In this document: positions 59,514-64,000 of the stretch, piece by piece
Numbering within the stretch: the stretch's first letter is position 1
How the letters are laid out: every line of letters begins with the position of its first letter
NCBI GenBank assembly: GCA_015956445.1
Contig: WIUZ02000013.1
Coordinates: forward strand, 682,001 to 746,000
Reading direction: 5' to 3'
DNA length: 64,000 nt
Origin: Thelephora terrestris
Taxonomy: Eukaryota > Basidiomycota > Agaricomycetes > Thelephorales > Thelephoraceae
The notes under the pieces: generated by a model
Told to the model about the DNA's origin: nothing
The model's database searches: none
Seen by the model: only the letters and a program-made list of their open reading frames with translations
Position numbers and translations under genes: made by a program

Positions 59514-62085
59514 ACCTTTTATGTTTGAGCGTGGTTTTCTTTTCATTTGCGTCTATAGCTACTTGGGATTTATGGAGTCGGTAATTACAATCTCGTTCCA
59601 AGCTTGGGGGCAAAGCGAATCCGTTGAACCTTACAGTCACGTGCACAAGGGTATTGCCGTGCGTGCTGAGACAAGCGCCCATTCACCCCTTCTTTTTCGT
59701 CGCGCTTTCGTGCCAAGGGTGCTTACCGGACGTCTGGGGTGTAGCCATTTGGAAGTCTCTGATAGCTGAGGATGTTTCCTTGGTAAATATGGTGTGAACT
59801 TTTCATTCCATACCACTCACTTCCAAAAGTAAAATGCGCCGACCTCTCAACATTACCCGCCCATGTTCAATGTGAAGCATCTCGAGTCTCATTTCTAACA
59901 TGTCCCCTTATCTGCCCGAGCCAGTTCCCCTTGTATTGTCGTCGTGGTCAGCCTATATCTGATGCTCCTAACTTGCTAACTTGTGCCGTTTCAGCTGCCG
60001 CAACTCCGACCGTTGAATGGAGAGGTTTCCGCCCCAGGCGCTGTGTCGATGTTTTACATTCGTCGCCAAAATCCTTGCGTTTATAGGCGTTTATGCACTC
60101 CAAAACTTGATGAAGTCCAAGTGCGATTTCCCGCTCGCTCTCCACGGTCGTCTCTCCTGGCAGGTTTGTTGGCGTTTCGTGGAGTTGCGAGGACGGTTCA
60201 GCTGGGACAGATGCGATGGAATTTATCGTCTACTGGCGTTGTTATGTCGGCTGTTACTAAAACTTCACAACTTCCTCACCTGGGCCTCGCACGTTCATCC
60301 CGGGCGGCTTCAAACCCCGGGAATGACGCTCCCACTAGCGATTTTGCCGCAGACCCGATCCCTACTACCGCCAGCATCTCTGACAAGCTTTACAGCACCA
60401 AGGGCTTGGAATTGACTCTCTCCGCAGAGCGTCCTTAGTCGTGGATGGCCGTTCAAGAAGAGGGCTGCTTTCATATCCTGTTCTTCACAGGGGCAATCAG
60501 TCGCCATCCGGTTGCAAGCGCTGCTCCTACGGTTGCTCTCGCGCTGTTATGGAGGAGTCAAAAACGCTTGGGAGGACCCCTCCAGAACACCTTTAACACA
60601 CCCTAAAATGATACAGAGCACGTCCCATCAGGATGAACCGGATGATGCGAGACGGGGGACTGTGGGTGAACTGAGCTTGCTCTCGACCGGTGACCAGGTG
60701 CCCAACCTTTCACATATTTGCGAAAGATCCACGACCCTCCAACTCTGTCGTTTCCACGTTTGTCGTGTCAGCAGATGGTGAACGTGCTTGTACCCCTTCC
60801 CCGCTTTCGTTCTAATTTAATTTTTGTTGAGTCATTCATACGCCATCTTGACACCTCGTACATTCTATGAGTTGATAGAAGCTCCCAGAACCCGTTAAGA
60901 GCGTTTGTGGATCTCCCTCGACTTCCCTTTGTCGGCGGACGGACTCATCCCGGACCCTCTTGACACTTTTCCCTCCCGCAAGCAGCTTCCTACTCCTACG
61001 GAGATCCGCCGCACCTACAGACCCTGCATCTCTATTTACGCGTTTCGAGTGAGTATTTTTCCTCAAGCTACCGACTCCTTTTGTCAACTCTCCTCTCTTC
61101 TATTAACTTCCCTCTCTGGTATTCTAGGTCGCCCTGGTCGTTCCCTGATTGCTTGCATGTCTGATACACGCCTTTCAGGCTGCCAGTCAGGGGGCGCAAC
61201 CACTACCAGGCCCTTTGTATTGATGCGGCTGTAATTGTTCCCCCTCAAAACCACCCTATAAGTTTTCGTTCACCTCGTTGCTTTGACGAGCTACAAATTC
61301 AGTGTGGGATGTTCCCTCTTGATTCAAATGTAGCTCATGCACTCCGCATTTTGATCTAGAGGCGCATAGACACCGAGACCTGCGGGGAAGTTGGAAATCC
61401 TCGACCGAGCCATCACGAGGTTTGAATCGATACCAGAACGCACGTTCTTGTGGCCCTCATCACCTGGGGGTGCGGAATCGGGGCGGACCTGTATGAAACT
61501 TGGTTATAGTTTAGGAGTCCGTGCGGTAGACGAAGTTCCGGTGAAACCCCAGATATCCCACCAATTCTCTCTCCACCAACGAAAAGGCGGTCGGAGAAAC
61601 GTCAAGTGAATGGCCGCAGTGTTATTCCCGTCTACCTAACTCCGAATGTTTTCTGTTCGCATCATCCTCGACAGAAATGACGCCACGTCACTACAAAACT
61701 ACTGATCTCTATCTGGAGGGAAGACGTCACTGCCCTGCGACACCGGAAAGGGGGGTGTTTTCGGTTGTATTGTTTCCCCTTTTGGTAATCTCTCCGCTAC
61801 TCGATATTCAGAGGATCGAGACTCGAGGTCTCAGGTGCCGGTGCAATACTGTCTGCCGTGAGTGTGATTGATCGTAATGTATCTCATGACCCCTGACACC
61901 GGTATTAAACCGCATCAAAAAACACCAGGCTAGACCTTGGTCACAAACCGCCACCAGCTACGGCGGCACCCAAAATATCAATGTCGAACAGCTATATAAT
62001 CTTCTGTGGCCGGTTGACCCCGGCTTCATTAGTGGGAACCTCTCTCTCTCTCGTCTTGACAGTTCAATCGCATATTCGCCCCGCG
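59514..62085. other. intergenic, no supported gene
   Basis: About 2.6 kb. Frames at 59983-60438 and 60905-61234 have no domain, and no conserved splicing pattern was found. A TC-dinucleotide tract lies just upstream of the permease start (about 62040-62052). Confidence 0.35.
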
Positions 62086-63858
62086 ATGCTTGATCCCGCT
62101 AACGATGTTGAGAAGGCTTCTGATAACAAGGAAACCATCGTACAAGTGGTCGAGGAGCATAGTCCGCATCACGATGTGGATGATGTCCCAAGAGACAGAG
62201 GGGTCTTCAGAAAGGCAGGTTTCCTATATCCTAGGATTCACCACACGATAACCCCTTCCCAGTTGTGGAAGTTACTTGACCGACTTGACGGCGTCGAGAC
62301 TCGAGGGATTGAACGAGTCCCCCCCAATGACAGGAACCACACACATCGCTTGTCCGACTGCGTGTGGATGTGGTTTGGCGCCAACACCACGATAGCAACC
62401 TTCGCCCTTGGTACCCTTGGTTCTTCTGTATTTGGTCTCGACTTCCGTCCCGCAACTTTCACAATCATCTTCTTCAATCTCATCTCTACAATCCCCGTCG
62501 CCTATTTCTCCACATTTGGTCCAAAGCTCGGCCTCCGCCAAATGACGCTTTCCAGGTTCTCATTTGCCCTCTATTTTCCCAATTGGATCCCGGTTATCCT
62601 GAACCTGGTCGCGTGCCTTGGATGGAGCACAGTCAAGTGCATCGCCGGAGCTTTAACCCTCAGCGCGGCGAAATTCCCGAAGATCCCCAGCACAGCCGGC
62701 GTTATAATCATCGCAATTTCGTCGCTCGTACCCAGTTTCATTGGGTACAGATATGTGTTCGCTTTCGAGAGATACACTTGGATCCCCAACGCCGTTATGT
62801 TCTTCCTCATCTTCGGACTGTGTGGCCAATATTTCGACTTCAGTTCTTCGGGAGATGCCTCGACTTCCGTCACGGTCGCGAGCGTTCTGAGCTTCGGCTC
62901 TGCGGTCTGCGGATTTGGATTGGGATGGAGTTCGCTCGCGGCAGATTACACCGTTAACTACCCTGAAGAGTGAGTATAATTGCCCATGATGAAGTTGACT
63001 GCGGCACTGACTCCCGTCAAGCGTCTCGTCTATCCGACTGTTCATCTGGAATTACATTGGACTAAACGTCGTGAGTCGTCCACTTGTAGTAGGGGTCCAT
63101 CATTATGTTAACACATTGGTAGCCACTGATCCTCGTCGAGATCTTGGGGGCAGCTATGATGACGACCCTCAAAAGTTCAGCACCTAAATTCGCAGAAGGC
63201 TACGCGAGTGGTTCCATCGGCGGACTACTTGGCGCAGCCCTCACACCACTTGGTCTCCCTGGTCAATTAGGCCTTCCCATTCTTGCTTCTGGGGTCATCG
63301 CAAACAACATCCTCAACATGTACTCCCTCGCCCTCACCACACAGGCCCTTCATCCCTGGCTTCAGTCCATCCCTCGACCCTTCATCTGCGTCATCGGAAC
63401 CGTGGTGTCCATCGTGCTCGCGGTCACTGGCATCAACCACTTCGCGAGTTGGCTGAACGTGTTTTTGGACCTACTCGGCTACGTGCTCGCCATTTACTGC
63501 ACAATCGTGATCGAAGAGCACCTGATCTTCCGTCGCGGAAAGTGGTCAAACTACGATCCTGAAAATATAGCGGACCCGAAACACCTTCCGGTCGGAATCG
63601 CTGCAACCGTTGCTTTGATTGCAGGAGGTTAGTGGGGGTGACAGACGCACCGCTTCAACCGCTGACATCCTGCTTGTTCACTCTTTTTCAGTAATCGGGA
63701 CGGTGTTGGGAATGTCTCAAGAGTGGTATATCGGTGTGTTGGCCAAACAAATCGAACCAAACATTGGAGGAGACATCGGGTTCGAGTTGGCCGCAGCATT
63801 CACGGGTATCGTCTACCCAATCGCACGACACTTCGAGAAGAAGAAATTTGGCCGATAA
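62086..63858 (+). CDS. NCS1 family purine/cytosine permease
   Basis: Proton-coupled uptake of purines and cytosine at the plasma membrane, by family knowledge (Fcy2-like). The frame is open from ATG 61981, but ATG 62086 (MLDPANDVEKASDNKE) gives the usual short cytosolic N-terminus and is preferred. The family mark GIERVPPNDRNHT is followed by CVWMWFGANTTIATFALGTL. About 12 hydrophobic helices follow, including GLGWSSLAADYTVNYPE, a conserved NCS1 loop. Later helices include LLGAALTPLGLPGQLGLP and WLNVFLDLLGYVLAIY, with EEHLIFRRGKWSNYDPE before the last helices. The C-terminus is KKKFGR. Three short introns lie near 62971-63020, 63071-63121 and 63629-63691. Whether cytosine, hypoxanthine or another base is preferred cannot be told. 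Confidence 0.92.
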
Positions 63859-64000
63859 GGTTCGGTTACCTCGGTCCACGAAATTCGGCAATGTGGGTTT
63901 CGCCCGTTCAACCCCAGTCACGGTACCATCGGGCCTCCATGCGCCGACTTCAGTAATATTCGCTTTCGTTTGAAGTTCACCCCCATTATCACCTGTTTCC

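Noticed and set aside
59983-60438. 151-codon open frame downstream of CDC37
   Set aside because: No domain, and three overlapping frames of similar length on both strands.

Overview
The window reads as nuclear DNA of a mushroom-forming basidiomycete (Agaricomycetes). Genes are broken by many 45-70 nt introns. Several predicted proteins belong to families largely confined to Agaricomycetes (DUF6532, DUF6533, DUF6534, DUF6593). The mobile DNA is of fungal type: a Helitron-like PIF1 helicase, a Plavaka/KDZ-like zinc-finger fragment and CACTA-like ends. Gene models were assembled by hand from reading frames and GT-AG (sometimes GC-AG) splice sites. No database search was possible, so family names rest on recognised motifs.

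Layout. 1-5.3 kb: a PIF1-type helicase entering from the left edge and running into an unknown multi-exon gene, then a small unknown gene. 5.8-6.35 kb: relics of ubiquitin units. 7.8-15.6 kb: an NB-ARC/TPR NLR-type protein with an MLKL/HeLo-like helical N-terminus, a secreted GH37 trehalase with a hydrophobic C-tail, and thioredoxin reductase, with a paired CACGTG element between the last two. 17.4-25.3 kb: a cerato-platanin, a tail-anchored PPOX-like flavoprotein, a long gene-poor stretch and an F-box-like protein. 26.5-29.8 kb: the conserved trafficking genes AP-2 sigma and Glo3-type ArfGAP; the latter uses two GC-AG introns. 30.6-38.9 kb: a divergent pair of polytopic membrane proteins (DUF6534 and DUF6533), a conserved helical-repeat-like protein and a second F-box-like protein. 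39.6-45.2 kb: three DUF6593 copies (one intact), a zinc-finger gene followed by a 128-bp hairpin, and the broken-off N-terminus of a second NLR.

46-57 kb is a transposon-rich accessory block. Its centre is a 3.69-kb near-perfect palindrome (48945-52631). Each arm carries a tandem subterminal motif and a block of telomere-like repeats; CCTAAC-type units lie in the left arm and GGTTAG-type units in the right. It separates an accessory gene that has lost its N-terminus from a Plavaka-like zinc-finger start. A second palindrome (53891-54616) has CACTG ends and a 3-bp AGA duplication and sits inside an exon of a DUF6532 gene. A 0.24-kb direct repeat pair follows.

57.8-63.9 kb returns to core genes: the Hsp90 co-chaperone Cdc37 and an NCS1-type purine/cytosine permease. 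The window therefore alternates core housekeeping genes with fast-evolving accessory and immune-like genes, with transposons concentrated in the accessory parts. The most unusual structure is the telomere-repeat-bearing giant foldback.
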